From contig JAHBXY010000016.1 in the NCBI GenBank assembly GCA_019636275.1, positions 1 through 64,000 on the forward strand: a stretch of DNA of 64,000 nucleotides. Direction: 5' to 3'. This document shows, one piece after another, positions 34,213-43,693 of the stretch. This DNA comes from Planctomycetota bacterium (lineage in GTDB: Bacteria; Planctomycetota; J058). Numbering within the stretch: position 1 is the first letter of the stretch; each line of letters opens with the position of its first letter. Under the pieces are notes generated by a model that saw nothing but the letters and a program-made list of their open reading frames with translations, had not been told where the DNA came from and searched no databases. The translations under genes were made by a program, and so were the position numbers.

Positions 34213-37014
34213 TCAGTGCGCCTCGAACCAGGAGCGCCCGCGGCCGACGTCGACCACCAGCGGCACGGTCATCGGGAACGCCCCGGTCATCTCCTCCTTC
34301 ACGAGGGCCTCGAGCCGGTCGAGCTCGTGGGGCGGCGCCTCGAACAGGAGCTCGTCGTGGACCTGGAGCAGCATGCGGGCCGCCAGCCGCTCGGCGCGCA
34401 GACGCCGGTCGATCCGCACCATGGCGACCTTGATGATGTCCGCCGCGCTCCCCTGGATCGGCGTGTTGGTGGCCATGCGCTCGGCGTTGGCCCGGAGCTG
34501 GCGCTGCGTCGAGTGGATGTCGCCCAGCGGCCGGCGGCGGCCGAGCACCGTCTCGACGTAGCCGTGCTGGCGCGCGTGCTCGACCTGCGCGTCGAGGTAG
34601 CCCTTGATCCGGGGGTACTTGGCGAAGTAGCCGTCGATGAACGCGCGCGCGTCGGCGACCGACAGCCCCGTGTCGCGCGCCAGGCGCTGCGCGCCCATGC
34701 CGTAGACGATCCCGAAGTTGATCGCCTTGGCCCGCCCGCGCAGCTCGGGCGTGACGTCGTCGAGCGCCACGTCGAAGATCCTCGCCGCCGTGGCCCGGTG
34801 GACGTCGAGGCCGCGGCGGAAGGCGTCGAGGAGCGTCTCGTCGCCGGAGAGGTGCGCCAGGATCCGCAGCTCGACCTGCGAGTAGTCGGCCGACAGGAGC
34901 TGCCAGCCCGGCTCCCCCGCGATGAAGGCCGAGCGCAGCTGCTTGCCCTCGGGCGTGCGGATGGGAATGTTCTGCAGGTTGGGGTCCGACGACGACAGGC
35001 GCCCCGTGGCCGCGACCGCCTGGTTGAACGACGTGTGCACGCGGCCGGTGCGCGGGCTGATCAGGCCGAGCAGCGCGTCGACGTAGGTGCCGATCAGCTT
35101 CTCGAGCGCGCGGTGCTCGAGGATCTTGGCCGGCAGCGGGTGGTGCGGCGCGAGCTGCTCGAGGACCTCGGCGTCGGTCGACGCCGCGCCGGTGGCCGTG
35201 CGCTTGATCCGCAGCCCCGCCGCCTTGTGCAGCTCGAGCCGGTCGAACAGGAGCGCCGCCACCTGCTTCGGGCTCGACATGTTGAAGTCGCCGCCGGCGA
35301 GCGCCCCGATCTCCTCCTCGAAGCCCTTCAGCCGCCGGCGCAGGTCGTGGCCGATCCGCCCCAGGACCTCGGGGTCGACGCGCACGCCCGTCTCCTCCAT
35401 GCGGCGCAGGACGTCCATGAGCGGCAGCTCCACCTCGCGGTAGAGCTTCACCAGCCCGGGCTCCTGCTCGAGGCGGCGCGTGAACAGCCGGTGCAGGCGG
35501 AACGTGATGTCGGCGTCCTCGCTGCAGTAGGGGAAGATGTCGCGGTCGGGCGCGTCCTTCATCGTGCGCTTGCCCTTGCCGCGGCCGATCACCTCCGACG
35601 TGGCGATCTTGCGGTAGCCGAGGAAGCGCAGGGCCAGGTCGTCGAGGTTGTGCGTCTTCTGCGAGGGGTCGAGCAGGTAGCTCTCGAGGAGCGTGTCGAA
35701 GGCGATCCCCCGCACCTCGATCCCGTGCCGCGCGAGCACCAGCGCGTCGTACTTCACGTTCTGCCCGCCCTTGGCGCGGGTCGGGTCCTCGAGCACGGGG
35801 CGCAGGCGCTCGAGGTGGCGCGAGAAGTCGAGCTCGAGCGGGAAGAGCTCCGCCTGCGGCGCGGGCGGCGCGGCGAACAGGTCGAACTGCTCGCCCGCGC
35901 GCGCCGCGGCCGGCGCGGCTGCGTGCAGCGCGTGCTCCTCGGCGCCGACGTACCAGGCCTCGCCCTCGCGAAACGAGAAGGCCATGCCCACGACCTCTGC
36001 CTCCTGCGGGTCGAGGCTCGTCGTCTCGAGGTCGAACACGAACTCGGGCGCCTCGCGCAGGCGGGCCACGAGGCCGTCGAGCTCGTCGGGTCCGACGCGG
36101 TGGTGGACGTGCGGGTCGTCGCGCTTGTCGGTCGAGAAGCGGCGCAGGAGCTCGCGGAACTCCAGCTCGGCGAACAGGCGCGCCAGCTCGGGGCGGTCGG
36201 GGTCGCGGCGCACGAGGGCGTCGGGCTCGACCGGCACGGGCGCCGCCGTGTCGAGCGTCACCAGGTCGCGCGACAGCAGCGCCGACTCGCGGTGGTCGAG
36301 GAGCGCCTTGCGGATCGACGGCAGCCGCACCTCCTCGGCGCGCGCGAGGAGGTCGTCGAGGTCGCCGAACTGCTGCAGGAGCTCGAGCGCCCGCTTGGGG
36401 CCGACCCCCGGCACGCCCGGGACGTTGTCCGACGAGTCGCCCACCAGCGCCAGGTAGTCGCGGAAGCGCTCCGGCGGCAACCCGTAGCGCTCGGCGCAGC
36501 CCGCCGGGTCGACCTCCTCGGCGAGCACGCGCGGCGGCAGGTTCTGCCGCCACGGGTTGTAGAGGTGGATCCGCTCCGTGACGAGCTGGCAGAAGTCCTT
36601 GTCGCCCGTGACGATCAGGACGTCGTACCCCTGCGCCTCGGCCTTCTTGGCCAGCGTGGCCACGACGTCGTCGGCCTCGTAGCCCTCGAGGCCCAGGCGC
36701 GGGAGGCCCAGCGCGTCGACGATCCGGTCGACGTAGGGCAGCGCGTCGACGAGGTCGTCGGGCATGCGCGCGCGCGTGGCCTTGTAGGCCTCGTACTTCG
36801 CGTGGCGGAAGGTGCGCTTCGACACGTCGAACACGACGGCGACGCGGTCCGGCTCCTCCTGGTCGAGGATCCGCAGCAGGTCTCGCGTGAAGCCGTACGC
36901 CGCCGACGTGTTCAGCCCGCGCGAGTTGCGCAGCGGGTTCTTGATGAACGCGAAGTGGCTGCGATACGCCAGCGCGGAGCCGTCGAACAGGAACAGGCGG
37001 GGTCGGTCGGACAC
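34213..37014 (-). CDS. polA: DNA polymerase I with active proofreading
   Basis: This 933-residue enzyme has all three domains. The N-terminal 5'-3' nuclease (about 1-290) has LFLFDGSALAYRSHFA and LVGDSSDNVPGVPGVGPKRA. The 3'-5' exonuclease (about 310-500) keeps its catalytic set: FDLETTSLD, NVKYDALVL and YCSEDAD. The family A polymerase has motif A DYSQVELRILAHLSGDE, motif B RGRAKAINFGIVYG and motif C VHDELLFE. It fills gaps in repair and removes RNA primers. The start GTG lies 6 nt after a TACAAT hexamer with little room for a 5' UTR, suggesting a leaderless mRNA. Confidence 0.96.
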   Translation of the reverse strand: MSDRPRLFLFDGSALAYRSHFAFIKNPLRNSRGLNTSAAYGFTRDLLRILDQEEPDRVAVVFDVSKRTFRHAKYEAYKATRARMPDDLVDALPYVDRIVDALGLPRLGLEGYEADDVVATLAKKAEAQGYDVLIVTGDKDFCQLVTERIHLYNPWRQNLPPRVLAEEVDPAGCAERYGLPPERFRDYLALVGDSSDNVPGVPGVGPKRALELLQQFGDLDDLLARAEEVRLPSIRKALLDHRESALLSRDLVTLDTAAPVPVEPDALVRRDPDRPELARLFAELEFRELLRRFSTDKRDDPHVHHRVGPDELDGLVARLREAPEFVFDLETTSLDPQEAEVVGMAFSFREGEAWYVGAEEHALHAAAPAAARAGEQFDLFAAPPAPQAELFPLELDFSRHLERLRPVLEDPTRAKGGQNVKYDALVLARHGIEVRGIAFDTLLESYLLDPSQKTHNLDDLALRFLGYRKIATSEVIGRGKGKRTMKDAPDRDIFPYCSEDADITFRLHRLFTRRLEQEPGLVKLYREVELPLMDVLRRMEETGVRVDPEVLGRIGHDLRRRLKGFEEEIGALAGGDFNMSSPKQVAALLFDRLELHKAAGLRIKRTATGAASTDAEVLEQLAPHHPLPAKILEHRALEKLIGTYVDALLGLISPRTGRVHTSFNQAVAATGRLSSSDPNLQNIPIRTPEGKQLRSAFIAGEPGWQLLSADYSQVELRILAHLSGDETLLDAFRRGLDVHRATAARIFDVALDDVTPELRGRAKAINFGIVYGMGAQRLARDTGLSVADARAFIDGYFAKYPRIKGYLDAQVEHARQHGYVETVLGRRRPLGDIHSTQRQLRANAERMATNTPIQGSAADIIKVAMVRIDRRLRAERLAARMLLQVHDELLFEAPPHELDRLEALVKEEMTGAFPMTVPLVVDVGRGRSWFEAH

Positions 37015-37020
37015 GGCTCC

Positions 37021-37026
37021 ATTGTA
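37021..37026 (-). promoter_or_regulatory. -10 hexamer TACAAT positioned for leaderless polA mRNA
   Basis: TACAAT on the minus strand ends exactly 6 nt before the polA GTG, so transcription would start at or next to the start codon. Similar hexamers sit 6 nt before the starts at 39696 and 40582. A matching -35 was not recognised. Confidence 0.5.
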
Positions 37027-37072
37027 GGGGGACCCGCCGACATCTGGCTCGACCTCGAGGTCCCGCGAGACT

Positions 37073-37912
37073 TCAGCTCCGCAGGCGGTCGCCCTCTGGG
37101 TCGTGGTCGTCCGTCCAGACGAGGCCCGTGGGGTCGCTCGCCGGCCCGGTTCGGCGCCTGCGACGCCAGGGGTGCACCTCGGTCGAGGAGGGGCCACGAC
37201 CTCTCGTCGAGAGCCGGTAGAGGAAGCCGCCGATGCCGCACAGCATGAGGAGGAACAGGAGCCCGTCGGTGGACGAGTCTCCGCGCCCGTGCAGGTAGCC
37301 GCGGTCGGCGTCGAACTGGAAGGAGTCCAGCATCGCCTCGAACGTGCGACGCGTCCGCGGCGCGTCGTCGTCCGCGCTGGACATCGTGAGCTGAACGACG
37401 CTCACCCGGCCGGGGAACATCGCGCAGACGGTCACGATCCCGTCCTCGTCCGCGCTCTCCGCCGGCCTGCGCGACTCGAGGAGCACGAGGAGCCGCTGCT
37501 CGTCGATCACCGGCCTGCCGAGCTCGACGTCACCGGCGTCCGCAGACTCGAGCGCCTCCCGGAGCTTCTCCGAGCTCAACGACCTCGCGATCGCGCGGAG
37601 CGACGCCCGCCCGACCGCGAGCTCCGACACGAGCAGGATCGGGTATGCGTCGCTCGTCGTCGGTCGGAACGCCGCCAGGTGCCTCAGGCGCGAGGCGCCC
37701 TTCGCCTCCGCCTGAGGGAGCGTCGCCACGAACGCGGCCAGCTCGGCCTCGGACAGCCGCCTCCAGTCGTCGGGCACGCGCAGGGAGCACCCGGCCGCGG
37801 CGTCCCGATACTCGAGCGCGGCCGCCGGCTGCGATGCGAGGGCGAGCACGGCCAAGCTGCAGGCGACCAGGGCCGCTCGGCGCCGAGTCACCGCGCTCCG
37901 CTGCTCGTTCAT
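37073..37912 (-). CDS. Exported hypothetical protein with C-terminal TM
   Basis: This ~279-residue protein has an N-terminal signal peptide (VACSLAVLALASQPAAALE), a soluble extracytoplasmic domain (LRVPDDWRRLSEAELAAF, YPILLVSELAVG) and a C-terminal TM (about 218-235, GLLFLLMLCGIGGFLYRL) with a basic cytoplasmic tail. The PDDWR/FQFDAD pattern recalls proteins with a PsbP/DUF1795-like fold, but similarity is weak. An in-frame GTG nine bases upstream is an alternative start; neither has a good SD. It lies downstream of a three-gene minus cluster but is probably separately transcribed. Confidence 0.6.
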   Translation of the reverse strand: MNEQRSAVTRRRAALVACSLAVLALASQPAAALEYRDAAAGCSLRVPDDWRRLSEAELAAFVATLPQAEAKGASRLRHLAAFRPTTSDAYPILLVSELAVGRASLRAIARSLSSEKLREALESADAGDVELGRPVIDEQRLLVLLESRRPAESADEDGIVTVCAMFPGRVSVVQLTMSSADDDAPRTRRTFEAMLDSFQFDADRGYLHGRGDSSTDGLLFLLMLCGIGGFLYRLSTRGRGPSSTEVHPWRRRRRTGPASDPTGLVWTDDHDPEGDRLRS

Positions 37913-37949
37913 CGTGGCCACGATATCAGGCCGGCCCGCGCGATCTCGC

Positions 37950-38165
37950 TCACGGATCCCGCTCGGCGTGCTCGTCGACGCTGTCGACCGAGTCCGGATA
38001 CTGCTCCAGCAGGCCGCGGTCGTGCGCCAGCGCCCGCGCCATCGCTGCGCGCGCCGTCTCGCCCGCCTCGTCGGCGACCGCGTCGAGCCAGCGCGCGAGG
38101 TCGTCGTCCCCGAGCCCTCGCGTCGCGAGCGCGTCGCGGAGGCCGGCGAGCGTGGCGCTCGTCAC
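37950..38165 (-). CDS. Small acidic helical protein, unknown
   Basis: This 71-residue hypothetical protein reads TLAGLRDALATRGLGDDDLARWLDAV...SVDEHAERDP and looks all-helical and acidic. The GTG start overlaps the stop of the FmdE-like lipoprotein gene (GTGA), so it is the last of a three-gene operon. No family was recognised. Confidence 0.55.
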   Translation of the reverse strand: MTSATLAGLRDALATRGLGDDDLARWLDAVADEAGETARAAMARALAHDRGLLEQYPDSVDSVDEHAERDP

Positions 38166-38674
38166 GGGCCTGCCTGCTCGCTCCTGACCCAGAAGATCTC
38201 GTCGTCGCTCATCACCGCCACGCGCGCGCCCGCCTCGCGCAGGCGGTCCATGGGCGTGTCGAGGAACGCGGCCAGGAACTCGTCCTTCAGGCCCATGACG
38301 ACGACCCGCCCGCTGCGCCGGTCGCGCACGCGGCTCTCGGTCGGCTGCCCGTCGTTGACGAACGCCAGGCTCAGGTTGAGCTTCCCCGGGCTGGCGCCGG
38401 TAGCCGCCTGGAGGCCGTCGGCGATGCAGCTCCACTGCACCTGCCGCGGGCAGGTGTGCTCGACCTCGAGGGCGAACTCGCCGCGGCGGAGGCCGAGGTC
38501 CGTCAGGGCGCGCTCGCCCATGCGGTGGCCGGCGACCGCGAACGGCCCGGCGCCGCCGTGGACGCGCGCGACGGCCTCGAGGATCACCTCGGCCCGCGGG
38601 CGCTCCGGCGCGGGCGCCGGGTCGGCGGCGCAGCCAACGACGAGGACCAGCGCCAGTAGGGCCCGCGCGCTCAC
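38162..38674 (-). CDS. FmdE-domain lipoprotein
   Basis: This 170-residue predicted lipoprotein has signal/lipobox LALVLVVGC near residue 15. Its body resembles the FmdE family (formylmethanofuran dehydrogenase subunit E and relatives). FAVAGHRMGERALTDLG corresponds to the H-x-x-x-G-x-RMG motif, and TCPRQVQWSCIADGLQAATG to the metal- or substrate-binding Cys region before GKLNL. Free-standing FmdE proteins often bind metals. An exported lipoprotein version is unusual, so it may be a metal-binding surface protein. GTG start overlaps the upstream stop. Confidence 0.65.
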   Translation of the reverse strand: MSARALLALVLVVGCAADPAPAPERPRAEVILEAVARVHGGAGPFAVAGHRMGERALTDLGLRRGEFALEVEHTCPRQVQWSCIADGLQAATGASPGKLNLSLAFVNDGQPTESRVRDRRSGRVVVMGLKDEFLAAFLDTPMDRLREAGARVAVMSDDEIFWVRSEQAGP

Positions 38675-39696
38675 GCGAGCCGCCCTTCGGCCGCGAGCGC
38701 CGCGAGGTCGTCGAGGGCGTCGTACCAGGCGCGCGTCAGCGGCCGCGACGGCCCGCGGCGCACGCGCTCGAGCAGCGCGAACGTGCTCGACGGCCCCTTG
38801 CCCCAGCCGTCGCCCTCGCGCCGGACCGTGCGCGCCAGGGCGTGGTCGTCGCGCGTCGCGGCGAGCGTGCCGTCGGGGGCGACCCGCGCCGCGAGCGCCT
38901 CGAGCGCCTCGACCAGCGCCTCGGCCGGCAGGGCCTCGTCCGCCGCGCGCGCCCAGCGCGTCACGAGCGTCAGGCCGCGCAGCACGTCGTAGAGGTAGAA
39001 GCGCGGGAACACGGGGTCGAGCCAGCTCGCGTCGATCGGGCCGCCCTTCGACAGCGACAGGCAGCCCAGCCGCCGCTGCAGCAGGTAGTGGACGCCGCGG
39101 GCCAGGAACGCGTCCTCGCCGGCGGCGCGCTCGGGCTGGTCGAGCAGGGCCTCGAGCGCGGGGACGGTCGACACGACCGAGCTGCGCGGCGTCGGCCGCA
39201 GGTAGGCCGCCTCGTCGCAGTTCAGCCCGCCGTCGGGGAGCTGGTAGCGCAGGAACCAGCCGCGGCTCCACGGCACCGCCTCGCCCGGGTCGCGCTCGCC
39301 GGCGTGCAGGAGCCGGCTCAGGCAGCCCAGCGCGCAGTGGCACAGGACGTCGCGGTACGGGTCGGTCCCGGGCGGGACCTGGTCCTCGGTGAACGGGAAG
39401 AACGCCAGGTACTTCTCCCGCACGGCGCCGGCGAGGGCGTCGAGCGCCGCCGCGGGCGCCTGGTCGACCAGGCCGAGCTCGAGGAGCGTCAGGAGCTGCC
39501 ACCAGGGCGAGTCCCACTTGGGCCAGTAGGGGTCGTCGGCGAGCGACGCCGCCGCGCCGGGGCTGGCCAGGGCGTCGACGACCGCGGCGACCTCGGGGTC
39601 GCTCGCCCGGACGAGGGGCGCGGCGGCGAGGGCCGCGTCGCGGCGCGGGCGCTCCCGCTCGAGCAGCTCGAGGACGGCGGCGCGGGGGTCGGTCAT
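38671..39696 (-). CDS. Alpha/alpha-toroid (prenyltransferase-like) hypothetical protein
   Basis: This 341-residue soluble protein is made of helical hairpins with repeated aromatic/Gly turns (WSRGWFLRYQLPDGGLNCDEA, GEDAFLARGVHYLLQRRLGC, LDPVFPRFYLYDVLRGLTLV). These recall the squalene-cyclase/prenyltransferase toroid. The catalytic DxDD or zinc motifs of known enzymes are not obvious, so enzymatic function is uncertain. It is the first gene of an operon with the FmdE-like lipoprotein. A TAGGAT hexamer lies 6 nt before its ATG, suggesting a leaderless transcript. Confidence 0.6.
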   Translation of the reverse strand: MTDPRAAVLELLERERPRRDAALAAAPLVRASDPEVAAVVDALASPGAAASLADDPYWPKWDSPWWQLLTLLELGLVDQAPAAALDALAGAVREKYLAFFPFTEDQVPPGTDPYRDVLCHCALGCLSRLLHAGERDPGEAVPWSRGWFLRYQLPDGGLNCDEAAYLRPTPRSSVVSTVPALEALLDQPERAAGEDAFLARGVHYLLQRRLGCLSLSKGGPIDASWLDPVFPRFYLYDVLRGLTLVTRWARAADEALPAEALVEALEALAARVAPDGTLAATRDDHALARTVRREGDGWGKGPSSTFALLERVRRGPSRPLTRAWYDALDDLAALAAEGRLA

Positions 39697-39702
39697 GAGG
39701 GG

Positions 39703-39708
39703 ATCCTA
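39703..39708 (-). promoter_or_regulatory. -10 hexamer TAGGAT for a leaderless start
   Basis: TAGGAT on the minus strand is separated from the ATG at 39696 by exactly 6 nt, with no room for a Shine-Dalgarno. It fits the spacing seen before polA and the gene at 40582. Confidence 0.45.
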
Positions 39709-39725
39709 CCCGCCGCCCCCGACGC

Positions 39726-40088
39726 TCAGCCCGCCGCGCGCACCAGCGCCAGGGCCACCGCCGCGGGCAAGGCCTGCACGAACAGGATCGCCTTGCTGGC
39801 GGTCGCGGCGCCGACGACGCCGGCGACGACGACGCAGGCGAGGAAGAAGGTCTGCACGGCCAGGGGGTCCTGCGTCCCGGGCAGGAGCCCCCACACGAGG
39901 CCGGCGGCCAGGAAGCCGTTGTAGACGCCCTGGTTGCGCGCCAGGACCGCCGTGGCCTCCGCCTGCTCGGCCGTCATGCCGAACACGCGCCGGCCGAAGG
40001 GCGTCGTCCAGAGGGCGCTCTCGAGGACCATGAACCAGACGTGCGCGAGCGCCACGAGCGCCACGAGCACCTGCGCGGCCGTCCTCAC
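39726..40088 (-). CDS. DUF1304-like small membrane protein
   Basis: This 120-residue protein has four predicted TM helices (VLVALVALAHVWFMVLES, NGFLAAGLVWGLLPG, FFLACVVVAGVVGAA, ALPAAVALALVR). The signature LARNQGVYNGFLAAGL matches the DUF1304 family, small membrane proteins of unknown function. The GTG start overlaps the upstream stop (GTGA). Confidence 0.75.
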   Translation of the reverse strand: MRTAAQVLVALVALAHVWFMVLESALWTTPFGRRVFGMTAEQAEATAVLARNQGVYNGFLAAGLVWGLLPGTQDPLAVQTFFLACVVVAGVVGAATASKAILFVQALPAAVALALVRAAG

Positions 40089-40582
40089 GGCTCGCTCGCC
40101 AGGGGCAGGTGGACCTCGAAGCGGCCGCTCTCGTCCATGGCCTCGCGGATCCGCGCCAGGAGGTCGAAGCGCGACTCGACCAGCCAGCGGGCCAGCTCGT
40201 CCTTCTGCTCGGCCGGCAGGTCGGGCGCGGCGCGCTCGACGAAGCGGTCCGACGCGAACGAGCTGGCGCGCGGGTCGAGCATGCGCCGCCGGTAGCCGGG
40301 CGGGATCCGCCCCTCGACCACCTGCTCCTGCCGCTCCGGATCGACGCGGAAGGCGATCAGCGTGTCGTCGGTGCTCGCGTCGGCGTACTCCATGATCGGC
40401 AGCGTCCCCGGCGTCAGCTCGACGCCGTCGAGGTCGACGCCGTCGCTGCCGAGGGTGCGCAGGAAGTCGGCCAGGAGCCCGCCGAGCCCGCCGAACTCGC
40501 GGATCTTCGTGCGGGCCAGGACGCGCGCGCCCACGCGCAGGCGCACGTAGATGAACACCCTGTCGTCCTCGGTCCGGTCCAC
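40085..40582 (-). CDS. Hypothetical soluble protein
   Basis: This 165-residue protein begins with two beta-strands (VFIYVRLRVGARVLART). An acidic middle part and a helical C-terminus (DLPAEQKDELARWLVESRFD) follow. No domain was recognised and it has no signal peptide. The GTG start follows TAGAGT by 6 nt, consistent with a leaderless mRNA, and it is coupled to the DUF1304-like gene. Confidence 0.55.
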   Translation of the reverse strand: MDRTEDDRVFIYVRLRVGARVLARTKIREFGGLGGLLADFLRTLGSDGVDLDGVELTPGTLPIMEYADASTDDTLIAFRVDPERQEQVVEGRIPPGYRRRMLDPRASSFASDRFVERAAPDLPAEQKDELARWLVESRFDLLARIREAMDESGRFEVHLPLASEP

Positions 40583-40588
40583 GGCCCC

Positions 40589-40594
40589 ACTCTA
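40589..40594 (-). promoter_or_regulatory. -10 hexamer TAGAGT for a leaderless start
   Basis: TAGAGT on the minus strand lies 6 nt before the GTG at 40582, the same geometry as for polA and the 39696 gene. No SD fits in the gap. Confidence 0.45.
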
Positions 40595-40597
40595 CCG

Positions 40598-42043
40598 TCA
40601 GCGCCCGCGGGGGAGCACGCGGAACTGTGTGGTCATCGCCTTGACGGCGTAGGGGATCTTGGCCAGCACGGTCCGCACGCCCACCCCGCGCTCCGCCGGC
40701 ACCGCCCACAGGAACAGGGCCACGCATCCGGCGCGGCTCACGCTGCAGGCCAGGAACACGACCTGCCGCCGGTCGAGCGCCCAGGGGCCGAGGTCGACCA
40801 CCTGCGGCAAGGCGTCGACGATCACCCCCGACGCCGCCGACGAGAGCGCCTGCGCCAGGCCGGCCGTCGTCGCGTAGACGGCGAAGGCGCGCTCCGGACG
40901 CGGCCCGACCGACAGGCCCAGCGCCAGGTTGAAGATCGCGAAGTTGTAGCCGCTCCACGACACGCCCGAGCTGAGCGCGTCGAGGTAGATCGGCCACGTC
41001 CGCTCCGGCGTCGCCACGAGGTAGTAGAGCGGGTGCGTGGTGATCAGGAGCACGCCCGCGAGCACCACGATCCGGTTGCCGAGGCGCCGCGCGGCGAGCC
41101 CCCACAGCGGCAGGGCCACGGCCATGGCCGCGCCCTGGAGGATCACGAACGTCCCGTTGACGGTCGTGTAGGGGAGCCGCAGCTGCTCGAGCTGGAACGG
41201 CGTCCAGAAGGGCGCCGCGAAGCCGTTGGTGAACCCGAACACGCCCACGAAGAGTAGGAACCCGCGCAGCCCCGGCCGCCGCACCGCGTCGGCGAAGGGC
41301 GCGACGACCGCCTCGCGCAGGGTGAGCGGAAGTCGCGCCTGCGCCGGCCGCGCCGGCTCGGGCTGCGCGCGCAGGAGGAGGGCGCAGGCGAGCCCCGCGA
41401 CGGCCGCGACGCAGAAGAGCAGGGCGAAGCCCTGCGCGCGCAGCGCCTGCGCCGCCGCGTCGGCGACGCCGCCGCGGGGCACGCCGCCGAACCAGCGGTC
41501 GAGCGTGTAGCCGGCGCCGAGGGCCACGGCGATCCCCGTGATCGCGCACAGGTTGTTGCGCAGCGAGAAGAACCCGGCGCGCAGGGGTCCGGGCACCAGG
41601 TCGGCCATCCACGAGACCCACAGGTTGCCGCTGAACGACAGGAGCCCGCAGGAGAGGGCGAACAGACAGAGGAAGGCCGCCAGCGCCGCGTCGCCGTAGC
41701 CGAGGAGGAACGGCAGCGCCGCGCAGGCCGGCCACAGGAGGCGCGCCGCGGCCGACGACACGACGACCGCCGCGCGCCGCTCGCGCAGGCGCGGCGCCAC
41801 GGCCGCCGACACGAGCTGCATGGCGCTCGCCAGGGGCGGGATCGCCGCGAGCAGCCCAAGGGCCACGTCGGACGCGCCCAGCATGAGGGCGAAGCCGAAG
41901 GTGATCGCGTTGCCGCCCACACCCAGGCCGGTGAGCGCCGAGTGGGCCTGCGAGGCCAGCCCCTCGACGATCGAGACGGTCAGGCCGCGCCGGCGCGCGG
42001 CGGTCGGGAGGCGCTCGGCGCGGGCTGGAGCCGTGTCGTCCAC
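40598..42043 (-). CDS. Major facilitator superfamily transporter
   Basis: This 481-residue inner-membrane protein has about 12 TM helices in two bundles separated by a loop after ALLLRAQPEPARP. Typical MFS features include the helix 2-3 loop region (LRERRAAVVVSSAAARLLW) and helix 8-9 loop GLAARRLGNRIVVLAG. It resembles permeases of unknown specificity found in Planctomycetes and Myxococcota. The GTG at 42043 is chosen as the first start after a TATGCT hexamer at 42054-42059. It is divergent from the sigma54 activator gene. Substrate unknown. Confidence 0.78.
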   Translation of the reverse strand: MDDTAPARAERLPTAARRRGLTVSIVEGLASQAHSALTGLGVGGNAITFGFALMLGASDVALGLLAAIPPLASAMQLVSAAVAPRLRERRAAVVVSSAAARLLWPACAALPFLLGYGDAALAAFLCLFALSCGLLSFSGNLWVSWMADLVPGPLRAGFFSLRNNLCAITGIAVALGAGYTLDRWFGGVPRGGVADAAAQALRAQGFALLFCVAAVAGLACALLLRAQPEPARPAQARLPLTLREAVVAPFADAVRRPGLRGFLLFVGVFGFTNGFAAPFWTPFQLEQLRLPYTTVNGTFVILQGAAMAVALPLWGLAARRLGNRIVVLAGVLLITTHPLYYLVATPERTWPIYLDALSSGVSWSGYNFAIFNLALGLSVGPRPERAFAVYATTAGLAQALSSAASGVIVDALPQVVDLGPWALDRRQVVFLACSVSRAGCVALFLWAVPAERGVGVRTVLAKIPYAVKAMTTQFRVLPRGR

Positions 42044-42147
42044 GCGGCGCGGGAGCATACCTGGGCGGGCGGGCCGGGCGATGCGCGGCGTCGAGCCCGC
42101 GCAGGCGCACGCTGGACCCTCCTCCTCGCCCCTGGCACCATGCACCC

Positions 42148-43686
<1,539 letters not shown>

Positions 43687-43693
43687 CCCGCAG

